64,000 nucleotides of DNA. Source: Salana multivorans. GTDB taxonomy: Bacteria > Actinomycetota > Actinomycetes > Actinomycetales > Beutenbergiaceae. Where the stretch lies: positions 372,001 to 436,000 of the forward strand of contig NZ_RKHQ01000002.1 of the NCBI RefSeq assembly GCF_003751805.1. The letters are read 5' to 3'. This document shows positions 42,348 through 50,184 of the stretch, one piece after another. Under the pieces are notes generated by a model that worked only from the letters and a program-made list of their open reading frames with translations, did not search any database and had not been told where the DNA came from. The translations under genes and the position numbers were made by a program. Every line of letters begins with the position of its first letter. Positions within the stretch are counted from its first letter, which is position 1.

Positions 42348-43805
42348 ATGACCATCTCCACCCCCGCCCCGACCGTCCCGCAGGTCGCCGTCAACGACAT
42401 CGGCTCGGACGAGGACTTCCTCGCAGCCGTCGACGCGACCATCAAGTACTTCAACGACGGTGACATCGTCGAGGGCACCATCGTCAAGGTCGACCGCGAC
42501 GAGGTCCTTCTTGACATCGGCTACAAGACGGAGGGGGTCATCCTCTCCCGCGAGCTCTCCATCAAGCACGACGTCGACCCGTCGGAGGTCGTCTCCGTCG
42601 GTGACGTCGTCGAGGCGCTCGTCCTCCAGAAGGAGGACAAGGAGGGCCGCCTCCTCCTGTCCAAGAAGCGCGCTCAGTACGAGCGGGCCTGGGGCACCAT
42701 CGAGAAGATCAAGGAGGAGGACGGCGTCGTCACCGGCACCGTCATCGAGGTCGTCAAGGGTGGACTCATCCTCGACATCGGCCTGCGCGGGTTCCTCCCG
42801 GCCTCCCTCGTGGAGATGCGTCGCGTCCGCGACCTCCAGCCGTACGTCGGCAAGGAGATCGAGGCGAAGATCATCGAGCTCGACAAGAACCGCAACAACG
42901 TCGTGCTCTCGCGTCGCGCGTGGCTCGAGCAGACGCAGTCCGAGGTCCGTTCCACGTTCCTCTCCTCGCTCGCCAAGGGCCAGGTGCGTCCCGGTGTCGT
43001 GTCCTCGATCGTGAACTTCGGTGCGTTCGTCGACCTCGGCGGGGTCGACGGTCTCGTCCACGTCTCCGAGCTGTCCTGGAAGCACATCGACCACCCGTCC
43101 GAGGTCGTCGAGGTCGGCCAGGAGGTCACGGTCGAGGTGCTCGACGTCGAGCTCGACCGCGAGCGCGTCTCCCTGTCGCTCAAGGCGACGCAGGAGGACC
43201 CGTGGCAGCAGTTCGCGCGGACCCACGCCATCGGCCAGGTCGTCCCGGGCAAGGTCACGAAGCTCGTCCCGTTCGGTGCGTTCGTGCGCGTCGAGGACGG
43301 CATCGAGGGTCTCGTCCACATCTCCGAGCTCGCCGTGCGTCACGTCGAGGTCCCGGAGCAGGTCGCGAAGGTCGGCGAGGAGGTCTTCGTCAAGGTCATC
43401 GACATCGACCTCGAGCGTCGCCGCATCTCGCTGTCGCTCAAGCAGGCCAACGAGGGTGTCGACCCGTCCTCGGACGACTTCGACCCGAGCCTCTACGGCA
43501 TGGCGACGGAGTACGACGACCAGGGGAACTACAAGTACCCCGAGGGCTTCGACGCGGAGACCAACGAGTGGATGGAGGGCTTCGACGCCCAGCGCGAGGA
43601 GTGGGAGCGGCAGTACGCCGAGGCCCAGTCCCGCTGGGAGGCCCACAAGAAGCAGGTCGCCGCGGCGATCGAGGCGGACGCCGACTCCGGCGACGCGGAC
43701 GTCCTCGAGACCGCGACGTACAGCTCCGCCCCGGCCGGCCCCGCCGGCACGCTGGCCTCGGACGAGGCGCTCGCCGCGCTTCGCGAGAAGCTGACGGGTG
43801 CGTGA
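42348..43805 (+). CDS. rpsA: 30S ribosomal protein S1
   Basis: S1 (485 residues) helps the ribosome bind and unfold mRNA. Four S1 (OB-fold) RNA-binding repeats lie at about 33-105, 121-187, 206-276 and 293-362. Examples are GDIVEGTIVKVDRDEVLLDIGYKTEG and GQVRPGVVSSIVNFGAFVDLGGVDG. The C-terminal 120 residues are acidic and variable, as in other high-GC Gram-positives with four-repeat S1. Codon use is strongly biased, consistent with high expression. ATG 42348 is followed directly by the conserved N-terminus. Confidence 0.97.
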   Translation: MTISTPAPTVPQVAVNDIGSDEDFLAAVDATIKYFNDGDIVEGTIVKVDRDEVLLDIGYKTEGVILSRELSIKHDVDPSEVVSVGDVVEALVLQKEDKEGRLLLSKKRAQYERAWGTIEKIKEEDGVVTGTVIEVVKGGLILDIGLRGFLPASLVEMRRVRDLQPYVGKEIEAKIIELDKNRNNVVLSRRAWLEQTQSEVRSTFLSSLAKGQVRPGVVSSIVNFGAFVDLGGVDGLVHVSELSWKHIDHPSEVVEVGQEVTVEVLDVELDRERVSLSLKATQEDPWQQFARTHAIGQVVPGKVTKLVPFGAFVRVEDGIEGLVHISELAVRHVEVPEQVAKVGEEVFVKVIDIDLERRRISLSLKQANEGVDPSSDDFDPSLYGMATEYDDQGNYKYPEGFDAETNEWMEGFDAQREEWERQYAEAQSRWEAHKKQVAAAIEADADSGDADVLETATYSSAPAGPAGTLASDEALAALREKLTGA

Positions 43806-43845
43806 GCCGCTCGTTCGCTGAGCTGCTGACTCGCTGAGTCGAACC

Positions 43846-43887
43846 GGCGCCCCGGTCACCGCCCGCACGGGCGGTGACCGGGGCGCC
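43846..43887 (+). terminator. rpsA terminator, perfect 19-bp hairpin
   Basis: The 19-nt arms at 43846-43864 and 43869-43887 pair perfectly around a GCAC loop, starting 40 nt after the rpsA stop. A short pyrimidine-rich run (GTCGTTCC) follows. It is the strongest hairpin in the window. Confidence 0.85.
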
Positions 43888-43988
43888 GTCGTTCCGTCCG
43901 AGGTGCGCCGGGACGGAGGTGTGCCTCCGGCGGGACCGGCGCCGGCGTGATGGGACCCGGTGTGGCCCGGGCCGGGCCCCGCGAGCCG

Positions 43989-44250
43989 CGCGTTCAGGCC
44001 CCGCCAGTGGCGCGTTCGCGCGTGGTGCGTGGGTGCGTCGGGCCTGCGAGCGGTGCGTTCACGCGTCGTGCGTGGGTGCCGTGGCGCGTTCGCGCGTGGT
44101 GCGTGGGTGCGTCGGGCCTGCGAGCGGCGCGTTCGCGCCTCGTGCGTGGGTGCCGTGGCGCGTTCGCGCGTGGTGCGTGGGTGCGTCGGGCCCGCGAGCG
44201 GCGCGTTCGCGCCTCGTGCGTGGGTGCGTGGTGCGTGGGAGCGCCTGACG
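43989..44250. repeat. 74-bp tandem array between rpsA and efeB
   Basis: Three full 74-bp units start at 44010, 44084 and 44158, with degenerate flanks. Each unit holds two versions of a core (GCGCGTTCGCGC, then GTGCGTGGGTGC) at 43-bp and 31-bp steps, so the design alternates like the array at 34.7 kb, but the sequence is unrelated. It fills the gap between the rpsA terminator and the 3' end of efeB. No gene is supported in it. Confidence 0.9.
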
Positions 44251-44258
44251 CGGAAGTC

Positions 44259-45599
44259 TCAGGCGAAGAGGGTCTCGCCGACCCAGCCGCCCGGCTCGAT
44301 GCCCGGGGGCACGGCGAAGATCGCCGACCCGATGTGGCGGATGTACTCGTTGAGGAGGTCCGTCGAGAGCGAGCGCTGCACCTGGACGAAGGTGTCCGGG
44401 TCGTTGACGTAGGCGAGGAAGAACAGGCCGGCGTCGAGGCGCCCGAGCGGGTTCGTGCCGTCGACGTAGTTGTACCCGCGGCGCAGCATCGTCGCGCCGG
44501 CGTTGTTCGTCGGGTGGGCGAGGTGGACGTGCGAGGCGATGTCGATCCGACCGTCCCCGAAGACGGGGGCGGTGAACTCGTCACCGCCCGAGAGCGGGGC
44601 GCCGACGCGCTTGTCGCGGCCGAAGACCCGCTCCTGCTCGCCGAGACCGGTCCGGTCCCACGGCTCTAGCAGCATCTCGATCTTCCGGCTGACGAGGTAG
44701 CTGCCGCCCGCGAGCCAGTCGGCGGCGTCGCCGGCCCCCGCCGTCGCGGACCCCGGCGCGACCCACACGTGCTCGGCGAGCCGGTCCTCCTCGGTCCCGA
44801 GGATGTTGTCCGTCCCGTCCTTGAAGCCGAAGAGGTTGCGCGGGGTGGCCTGCGCGGCCGACGTCTTCGACGTGCGTCCGAACCCCATCTGGGACCAGCG
44901 CACGTGCGCGCGGCCGAACGCGATCCGCGCGAGGTTGCGGATCGCGTGCACGGCCACCTGCGGGTCGTCGGCGCAGGCCTGGAGGCACAGGTCGCCGTGC
45001 GACCACTCGGTGCTGAGCGCGTCCCCCAGGAACGGTGGCAGGGGCGCGAGGGCGGCCGGCCGCCGCGCGGCGATCCCGAACCTGTCCTCGCCGTCGAGCT
45101 CGAACAGCGTCGGCCCGAGGCCGATCGTGACGGTGAGCCCGGACGCGGGCAGGTCGAGCGCCTCGCCGGTGTCGTCGGGCGGCGCGCTCTCCGGGCCGTC
45201 GAGCGCCCCGGTCGCGGAGACGTCGAGGCCCTGCGTCAGCCGCGACGCCGCGTACGTCCAGTCCTGGAGCAGCTCGACGACGTCGTCGCGGGTCGCCCGG
45301 GACGAGAGGTCGAAGGCCGCGAAGTGCAGGTGGTCCTGGACCGGCGTCGTGATCCCCGCCTGGTGCGCTCCCTCGAACGGGTAGGCGGTCGTCGGCGCGG
45401 CGTGACCCGCGCCCGACCCGCCGAGCGGTCCGAGCCCGGCCGGGCCGATGCCAGCGGTGGCGCGGCCGACGGCGGCACCGCCGAGCAGCGCGGCCGCCCC
45501 GGCGGCGGACAGGCCGAGCACGCCGCGGCGGGAGATCCCGCGCCGCGGCGTGCTCGGTCCGGCCGGTCCTCGGTCCGGACCTGGGTCGGTCGAGGTCAC
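44259..45599 (-). CDS. efeB: Deferrochelatase/DyP-type peroxidase EfeB
   Basis: This 446-residue exported haem peroxidase of the EfeUOB iron system has a twin-arginine signal SRRGVLGL at residues 23-30 followed by an Ala/Gly-rich hydrophobic run. The DyP signature is GFKDGTDN, with catalytic Asp261. The proximal haem-ligand His lies in HVHLAHP, and the distal Arg in MLRRGYNYVDG. It is proposed to oxidise Fe(II) or release iron from haem at the cell surface. GTG overlaps the efeO stop (GTGA). Confidence 0.95.
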   Translation of the reverse strand: MTSTDPGPDRGPAGPSTPRRGISRRGVLGLSAAGAAALLGGAAVGRATAGIGPAGLGPLGGSGAGHAAPTTAYPFEGAHQAGITTPVQDHLHFAAFDLSSRATRDDVVELLQDWTYAASRLTQGLDVSATGALDGPESAPPDDTGEALDLPASGLTVTIGLGPTLFELDGEDRFGIAARRPAALAPLPPFLGDALSTEWSHGDLCLQACADDPQVAVHAIRNLARIAFGRAHVRWSQMGFGRTSKTSAAQATPRNLFGFKDGTDNILGTEEDRLAEHVWVAPGSATAGAGDAADWLAGGSYLVSRKIEMLLEPWDRTGLGEQERVFGRDKRVGAPLSGGDEFTAPVFGDGRIDIASHVHLAHPTNNAGATMLRRGYNYVDGTNPLGRLDAGLFFLAYVNDPDTFVQVQRSLSTDLLNEYIRHIGSAIFAVPPGIEPGGWVGETLFA

Positions 45600-46861
45600 T
45601 CCAGCACCGTGGTGGTGAGCTTGGAGAGCGGCTCGGCGAGCGCGTTGATGAGGTCGGAGAGCTGCTTCTTGTCCGCGTCCGTGAGCTCGGAGTAGGCCAC
45701 GAACCCGGTGGTCAGCGAGCCGTGCTCGGCCAGGGCCTCCTCGAGCGCCGCGTACCCGTCGTTGATCTGGCCGACGAGCTCCTCACCCTCGGCGCCCTTG
45801 CGGGAGGCGAGGTCCTCGACCAGCGAGAACGCCATCTTGGAGCCCTCGACGTTGGCCGCGAAGTCGTAGAGGTCGGTGCCGCTCCACCAGTCCTCCTCGC
45901 CCGTGATCTTGCCGGTCGCGACCTCGTCGAGCAGCCCGATCGCGCCGTTGGAGATCCAGTCGACGCCCTGGTCGGAGAGGAAGGTGGTGAAGTCGTCGGA
46001 GTGGACGAAGTCGTAGAGCTCGGTGACGTCGGCCACGAGCAGGCGGCCGAGCTCGGCGCGCTCCTCGGGCGTCGAGGGCGTCCAGCCGTCGAACGCGTCC
46101 GTCTCGCCGTCCGAGTTCAGCGCGCCCGGCGCCGGCTCCCACAGGTCCTTCTCGATCCGGTGGAACCCGGTCCAGTCCAGCCCCTCGGCGACGGCGTCGA
46201 CCTCGCGGTAGTCGATCCGCGGGTCGAGGTCGCCGAGCGCCTCGGCCACGGGCTCGATCCGCTCGTAGTACGCCCGGACCAGCGGGAACTCGGCGCGCGC
46301 GGCCTCGTCGTCGCCCGCGACGTACAGGTCGACGAACGCCTCCGTCTCGGGCAGGAGCTGCGCGACCTGGTCCTTGACGAACGCCGCGTACAGGTCGATC
46401 GCCTCCTGCTTGAGCTCGGCGTCCTCGCCGGTCAGCTCGACCCGCTCGCCCGACACCGTGAAGTCGGCTCGGCCCACGCCGGCGCCGATCATGCCGGGCT
46501 TGCAGACCGTCTGGTAGTCGCCCGGCTGCACGGTCACCGTGAGCGTGCGCGAGGCGCCCGGGGCGATGTTCTCGACCTCGCCGACGATGCGCAGGCCGTC
46601 GGCGGCCATGAGGTAGAACTCGGTCACCTTCGTGCCCGAGTTCGCGACGTCGAACGTCAGCGTGCCCGACGTCGCCTCGGCCGCGGAGATCTCGCAGGTG
46701 GTGTCGTCCGAGGTCACGGCGAGCGCGCCGGACGCGGCCCCGGAGCCGTCGGTGCCGCTGGACTGCGGGTTGTTCGGGACGCATCCGGCGAGGACGACGA
46801 CGGCGGCGGCCGCCACCGTGACGATGGCCGGGACCGACGCGGACGGACGAGTGGGTGTCAT
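45596..46861 (-). CDS. efeO: Iron-uptake lipoprotein EfeO
   Basis: EfeO (421 residues) captures iron outside the membrane for EfeU. A lipoprotein signal ends in the lipobox VLAGC (Cys27). A cupredoxin-like domain follows (about 45-150, with CEISAAEATSGTLTFDVANSG and CKPGM), then the imelysin-like M75 domain with HRIEKDLW, the conserved HxxE metal site. It is full length. The ATG overlaps efeU (ATGA), and the stop overlaps efeB. Confidence 0.95.
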   Translation of the reverse strand: MTPTRPSASVPAIVTVAAAAVVVLAGCVPNNPQSSGTDGSGAASGALAVTSDDTTCEISAAEATSGTLTFDVANSGTKVTEFYLMAADGLRIVGEVENIAPGASRTLTVTVQPGDYQTVCKPGMIGAGVGRADFTVSGERVELTGEDAELKQEAIDLYAAFVKDQVAQLLPETEAFVDLYVAGDDEAARAEFPLVRAYYERIEPVAEALGDLDPRIDYREVDAVAEGLDWTGFHRIEKDLWEPAPGALNSDGETDAFDGWTPSTPEERAELGRLLVADVTELYDFVHSDDFTTFLSDQGVDWISNGAIGLLDEVATGKITGEEDWWSGTDLYDFAANVEGSKMAFSLVEDLASRKGAEGEELVGQINDGYAALEEALAEHGSLTTGFVAYSELTDADKKQLSDLINALAEPLSKLTTTVLE

Positions 46862-47841
46862 GGTGTTCCTTCGGTGGTGCCGACGGGTCCGTCGGTCGCG
46901 GTGAGATCGGGGGACGGGACGAGAGCTGGGGGTGCGGCGTCCGTCGCGTCGCTCGACGTCGTCGGGGGCGCGGGATGCGGCGCGAAGGCACGCCGCACGA
47001 AGCGGGTGCCGATGATGCCGAGGTAGAGGGCCCACAGGACGACCGAGAGCCAGGTCATCTCGGGCATGAAGCCGATCGTCCCCTTGAGCAGCGCGCCGAG
47101 CGCGCCGTCCGGCGCGATGACGTGGCCGACCTGGAACGCCCAGCCGAACGGGAAGCCGGCGAGGCCGACCCCGACCAGCCCCGTCGTCGGGTCGATCGTC
47201 GCGGCGGACGTGAACGGGCCGGGCAGGAAGCCGGCCTCCTGCAGGTCGTGGACGCCGTAGGCGAGGACGCCGGCGGCCACGACGACGAGGGCGAGGCCGG
47301 TCCACCGGAAGAACACGCCGAGGTCGATCCTGACCATGCCGCGGTAGATGGCCCAGCCGAGGCAGGCGGCCACGACCAGGCCGGCGACGGCTCCGATCGC
47401 GGCACCGGAGCCGTTGCCGAGCGAGCGAACGGTCGACCAGAGGAAGAGCGTGGTCTCGATGCCCTCGCGGGCGACCGAGATGAAGCCGATGACCACGATG
47501 CCCCAGGCGCTGTCTCCCGAGCGGTCGACCTGGGCGCGCAGCTCCGCCGACAGCCCGCGCGAGGCGCCGACCATCCAGAACACCATCCAGGTGACGAGGG
47601 CGACCGTGACGATCGAGAGACCGCCGCCGATCGCCTCCTGCGCCTGGAACGAGAGGCCGTAGGCGCCGAAGGTGAGGATCGCCCCGAGGGCGAGCGAGCC
47701 GACGATCGCGAGACCGACCCCGGCCCAGAGCCGCGGCAGGGCGCTCGCGCGGCCGGACTTGTGCAGGTAGGCCACCAGGATGCCGACGACGAGCGCCGCC
47801 TCGAGCCCCTCGCGCAGGCCGATGAGGAACGCGGCGATCAT
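46858..47841 (-). CDS. efeU: High-affinity iron permease EfeU
   Basis: EfeU (327 residues) has seven predicted membrane helices and is related to yeast Ftr1. The two iron-coordinating motifs are REGLE in helix 1 (LIGLREGLEAALVVG) and REGIE in helix 4 (SVAREGIETTLFLW). The C-terminal 45 residues are a Pro/Ala-rich cytoplasmic tail. ATG 47841 follows AGGGGG. Unlike the E. coli K-12 gene, which carries a frameshift, this one is intact. It leads the operon efeUOB. Confidence 0.95.
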   Translation of the reverse strand: MIAAFLIGLREGLEAALVVGILVAYLHKSGRASALPRLWAGVGLAIVGSLALGAILTFGAYGLSFQAQEAIGGGLSIVTVALVTWMVFWMVGASRGLSAELRAQVDRSGDSAWGIVVIGFISVAREGIETTLFLWSTVRSLGNGSGAAIGAVAGLVVAACLGWAIYRGMVRIDLGVFFRWTGLALVVVAAGVLAYGVHDLQEAGFLPGPFTSAATIDPTTGLVGVGLAGFPFGWAFQVGHVIAPDGALGALLKGTIGFMPEMTWLSVVLWALYLGIIGTRFVRRAFAPHPAPPTTSSDATDAAPPALVPSPDLTATDGPVGTTEGTP

Positions 47842-47902
47842 GGTTCCCCCTGTCTCGATCGGCTGCCGGACGCTGGCTGGGTTTGGTGACCCTTCGGCTC
47901 AG

Positions 47903-47918
47903 TAAGGTACACCTATTA
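47903..47918 (-). promoter_or_regulatory. Candidate iron-regulatory palindrome at the efeU promoter
   Basis: TAAGGTACACCTATTA is the only AT-rich palindrome-like site in the region. It contains AGGT and ACCT two bases apart. On the minus strand TACCTT inside it can serve as the efeU -10 box. It resembles a DtxR/IdeR half-site but does not match the full 19-bp consensus, so the regulator is not established. Confidence 0.3.
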
Positions 47919-47976
47919 CGGCACGTCGGAGTTGGCGAAATCGAGGCCGACTCCGTGAGGAGGGTCACACCGCGGG

Positions 47977-47982
47977 TAGCGT
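47977..47982 (+). promoter_or_regulatory. -10 element of a probable leaderless aldehyde dehydrogenase promoter
   Basis: TAGCGT ends 6 nt before the ATG at 47989. No ribosome-binding site lies between them. Confidence 0.45.
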
Positions 47983-47988
47983 TGAGGC

Positions 47989-49464
47989 ATGTCCGGCTCA
48001 CCGTCCCGCCCGCCGTCCGCCTCCGCCCCGACGCAGCTCTTCGTCGCGGGGCAGTGGCGCGACGCGACCGGCGGCCGCACGTTCGCGGTCGAGGACCCGG
48101 CGACGGGGGAGGAGCTGGCCCGGGTCGCGGACGCCTCGCCCGAGGACGGCCTCGCGGCACTCGACGCCGCGGTGGCAGCCCAGGAGGCGTGGGCGGCGAC
48201 GTCGCCGCTGGAACGCTCCGAGCTCCTGCGGCGCACGTTCGACGCGGTGATGGACCACCGCGACGAGCTGGCCGCGCTGATGACGGCTGAGATGGGCAAG
48301 CCGCTCGCGGAGTCAGCGGCCGAGGTGACCTACGGCGCGGAGTACGTGCGTTGGTTCGCCGGCGAGGCCACGCGCGTCGGCGGCCGCTACGACACCGCCC
48401 CCGAGGGAACCGGACGGATCCTCGTGGGCCGGCGCCCCGTCGGGCCCTGCTACCTCATCACCCCGTGGAACTTCCCGCTCGCGATGGCGACGCGGAAGAT
48501 CGCCCCCGCGATCGCCGCCGGCTGCACCGCCGTGGTGAAGCCCGCGTCGCTGACGCCGCTCACGACGCTCGCGTTCGTCGGGCTGCTGGCGGAGGCCGGG
48601 CTGCCGGAGGGCGTCGTCAACGTGGTGCCGACCTCGAGCTCGAGCGCGGTCAGCGAGCCGATCCTCGCCGACCCGCGCCTGCGCAAGCTCTCCTTCACCG
48701 GCTCGACGGAGGTCGGGCGAACCCTGCTGCGACAGTCCGCCGACGGCATCCTGCGCACGTCGATGGAGCTCGGCGGCGACGCGCCGTTCCTCGTCTTCAA
48801 CGACGCCGATCTCGACGCCGCCGTCGACGGCGCGCTGCTCGCGAAGCTCCGCAACGGCGGTCAGGCGTGCACGGCGGCGAACCGGTTCCTCGTCCAGGAG
48901 GGGGTCGCCGAGGAGTTCACGCTGCGGGTCGTCGAGCGCGTGCGCCAGGTCCGGGTCGGTCCGGGCGCGGCGCCCGGCACGACGCTCGGCCCGCTCATCG
49001 ACGCGGCGGCGGTGGAGCGGGTCACCGAGCTGGTCGACGATGCCGTCGCCCGCGGCGCGCGCGTCCTCCTCGCGCCCGAGCTGCCGTCCGGTCTCTCGCC
49101 CGACGGCCACTTCCTCGCCCCCGTCGTGCTCGCGGACGTGCCCGTCGAGGCGCGGGTGTGGCGCGAGGAGATCTTCGGGCCGGTGCTCGCGCTGCGGACG
49201 TTCGCTGACGAGGACGAGGCGGTCGCCCTGGCGAACGACACCGACCGCGGTCTCGTCTCGTACGCGTTCACGCGCGACCTCGCCCGCGGCCACCGCCTCG
49301 TCGAGCGGCTGGAGAGCGGGATGGTCGGGCTCAACTCGGGCATCGTCTCGAACGCGGCGGCCCCGTTCGGCGGGATCAAGACGTCGGGCCTGGGTCGCGA
49401 GGGCGGCGAGCTCGGGATCGAGGAGTACCAGTCCGTGACGTACGCGTTCCTGCCGCGCTCGTGA
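47989..49464 (+). CDS. NAD(P)-dependent aldehyde dehydrogenase, succinate-semialdehyde type
   Basis: This 491-residue aldehyde dehydrogenase has its catalytic Cys at 294 in NGGQACTAANRF and the general-base Glu at 260 in MELGGDAP. The cofactor-binding stretch is PWNFPLAMATRKIAPAIAAGCTAVVKPAS and FTGSTEVGR. MELGG and the C-terminal PFGGIKTSGLGREGG fit the succinate-semialdehyde dehydrogenase (GabD) branch, but the exact aldehyde is inferred. There is no GABA transaminase nearby. It overlaps pcp by 4 bp (GTGA). Confidence 0.88.
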   Translation: MSGSPSRPPSASAPTQLFVAGQWRDATGGRTFAVEDPATGEELARVADASPEDGLAALDAAVAAQEAWAATSPLERSELLRRTFDAVMDHRDELAALMTAEMGKPLAESAAEVTYGAEYVRWFAGEATRVGGRYDTAPEGTGRILVGRRPVGPCYLITPWNFPLAMATRKIAPAIAAGCTAVVKPASLTPLTTLAFVGLLAEAGLPEGVVNVVPTSSSSAVSEPILADPRLRKLSFTGSTEVGRTLLRQSADGILRTSMELGGDAPFLVFNDADLDAAVDGALLAKLRNGGQACTAANRFLVQEGVAEEFTLRVVERVRQVRVGPGAAPGTTLGPLIDAAAVERVTELVDDAVARGARVLLAPELPSGLSPDGHFLAPVVLADVPVEARVWREEIFGPVLALRTFADEDEAVALANDTDRGLVSYAFTRDLARGHRLVERLESGMVGLNSGIVSNAAAPFGGIKTSGLGREGGELGIEEYQSVTYAFLPRS

Positions 49465-50174
49465 CGCGGGTCCTGCTCACCGGCTTCGAGCCGTTCGACG
49501 GCGCGAGGGTCAACCCGTCGTGGGAGGTCGCGGAGCTGCTCGCGGACGAGGGGATCGGGCTGCCCGGCGTCGAGGTCGCCGCCGTCCGGCTGCCGGTCGT
49601 CTTCTCGCGCGTGCGGGGACTGCTGGCCGCGGCCCTGGAGCGGGATGCGCCCGACGTCGTGATCGGTCTCGGCCTCGCCGCCGGCCGGCCGCACGTCAGC
49701 GTCGAACGGGTCGGGATCAACCTCGCCGTCGCGCGCATCCCGGACAACGAGGGCGACCGGCCGCGGGACGTGCCGCTGGCGCCCGGGCGACCCGACGCGC
49801 ACCTCGCGACCCTGCCGGTGGGCGAGCTGCTGGCGGGTGACCCGAGGCTGCTCGACTCCCTCAGCGCCGGCGCCTACGTCTGCAACGCCGTGCTGTTCCA
49901 CCTGCTCGACCTCGTCGCGCTCGTCGCGCCCGGGACCGAGCGGGTCCGAGCCGCCGGCTTCCTGCACGTCCCGGCCACGGGTCCGGACGCGCTCGCCTCG
50001 CACGACGAGGTCGGGACCGGCGGTGGCGCGGGCGGCAGCGTAGGGACGGAGGGTGCCGGCGCGGACGTGCCGCAGGTGCCGCTCCGCGACGTCGCGGACG
50101 TCGTGGCAGGCGCGGTGCGGCTCACGCTGGAGGCGCGCGCCGGGTCGGCCGCGTCCGGCCAGCCGGACGGCTAG
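49461..50174 (+). CDS. pcp: Pyroglutamyl-peptidase I
   Basis: This 237-residue cysteine peptidase removes N-terminal pyroglutamate. The triad is Glu82 (VSVERVGIN), Cys141 (YVCNAVLFHLLD) and His169 (GFLHVPAT), and the N-terminus VLLTGFEPFDGARVNPSWE is the family opening. The C-terminal Gly-rich insert (about 183-200) is unusual and probably a loop. GTG overlaps the aldehyde dehydrogenase stop, so the two are co-translated. Confidence 0.92.
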   Translation: MTRVLLTGFEPFDGARVNPSWEVAELLADEGIGLPGVEVAAVRLPVVFSRVRGLLAAALERDAPDVVIGLGLAAGRPHVSVERVGINLAVARIPDNEGDRPRDVPLAPGRPDAHLATLPVGELLAGDPRLLDSLSAGAYVCNAVLFHLLDLVALVAPGTERVRAAGFLHVPATGPDALASHDEVGTGGGAGGSVGTEGAGADVPQVPLRDVADVVAGAVRLTLEARAGSAASGQPDG

Positions 50175-50177
50175 CGT
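50172..50177 (+). promoter_or_regulatory. -10 element of a probable leaderless coaE promoter
   Basis: TAGCGT overlaps the pcp stop codon and ends 7 nt before the coaE ATG at 50185. No ribosome-binding site is present. Confidence 0.4.
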
Positions 50178-50184
50178 GACGGGC

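Noticed and set aside
43947-44669. Open frame across the 74-bp array that could be read as a repeat protein
   Set aside because: All frames are open in this GC-rich repeat, there is no ribosome-binding site, and the frame runs antisense into efeB.
47903-47918. A full DtxR/IdeR box at the efeU promoter
   Set aside because: Only about half of the 19 consensus positions match, and the spacing between AGGT and ACCT is 2 instead of 7; kept only as a candidate palindrome.
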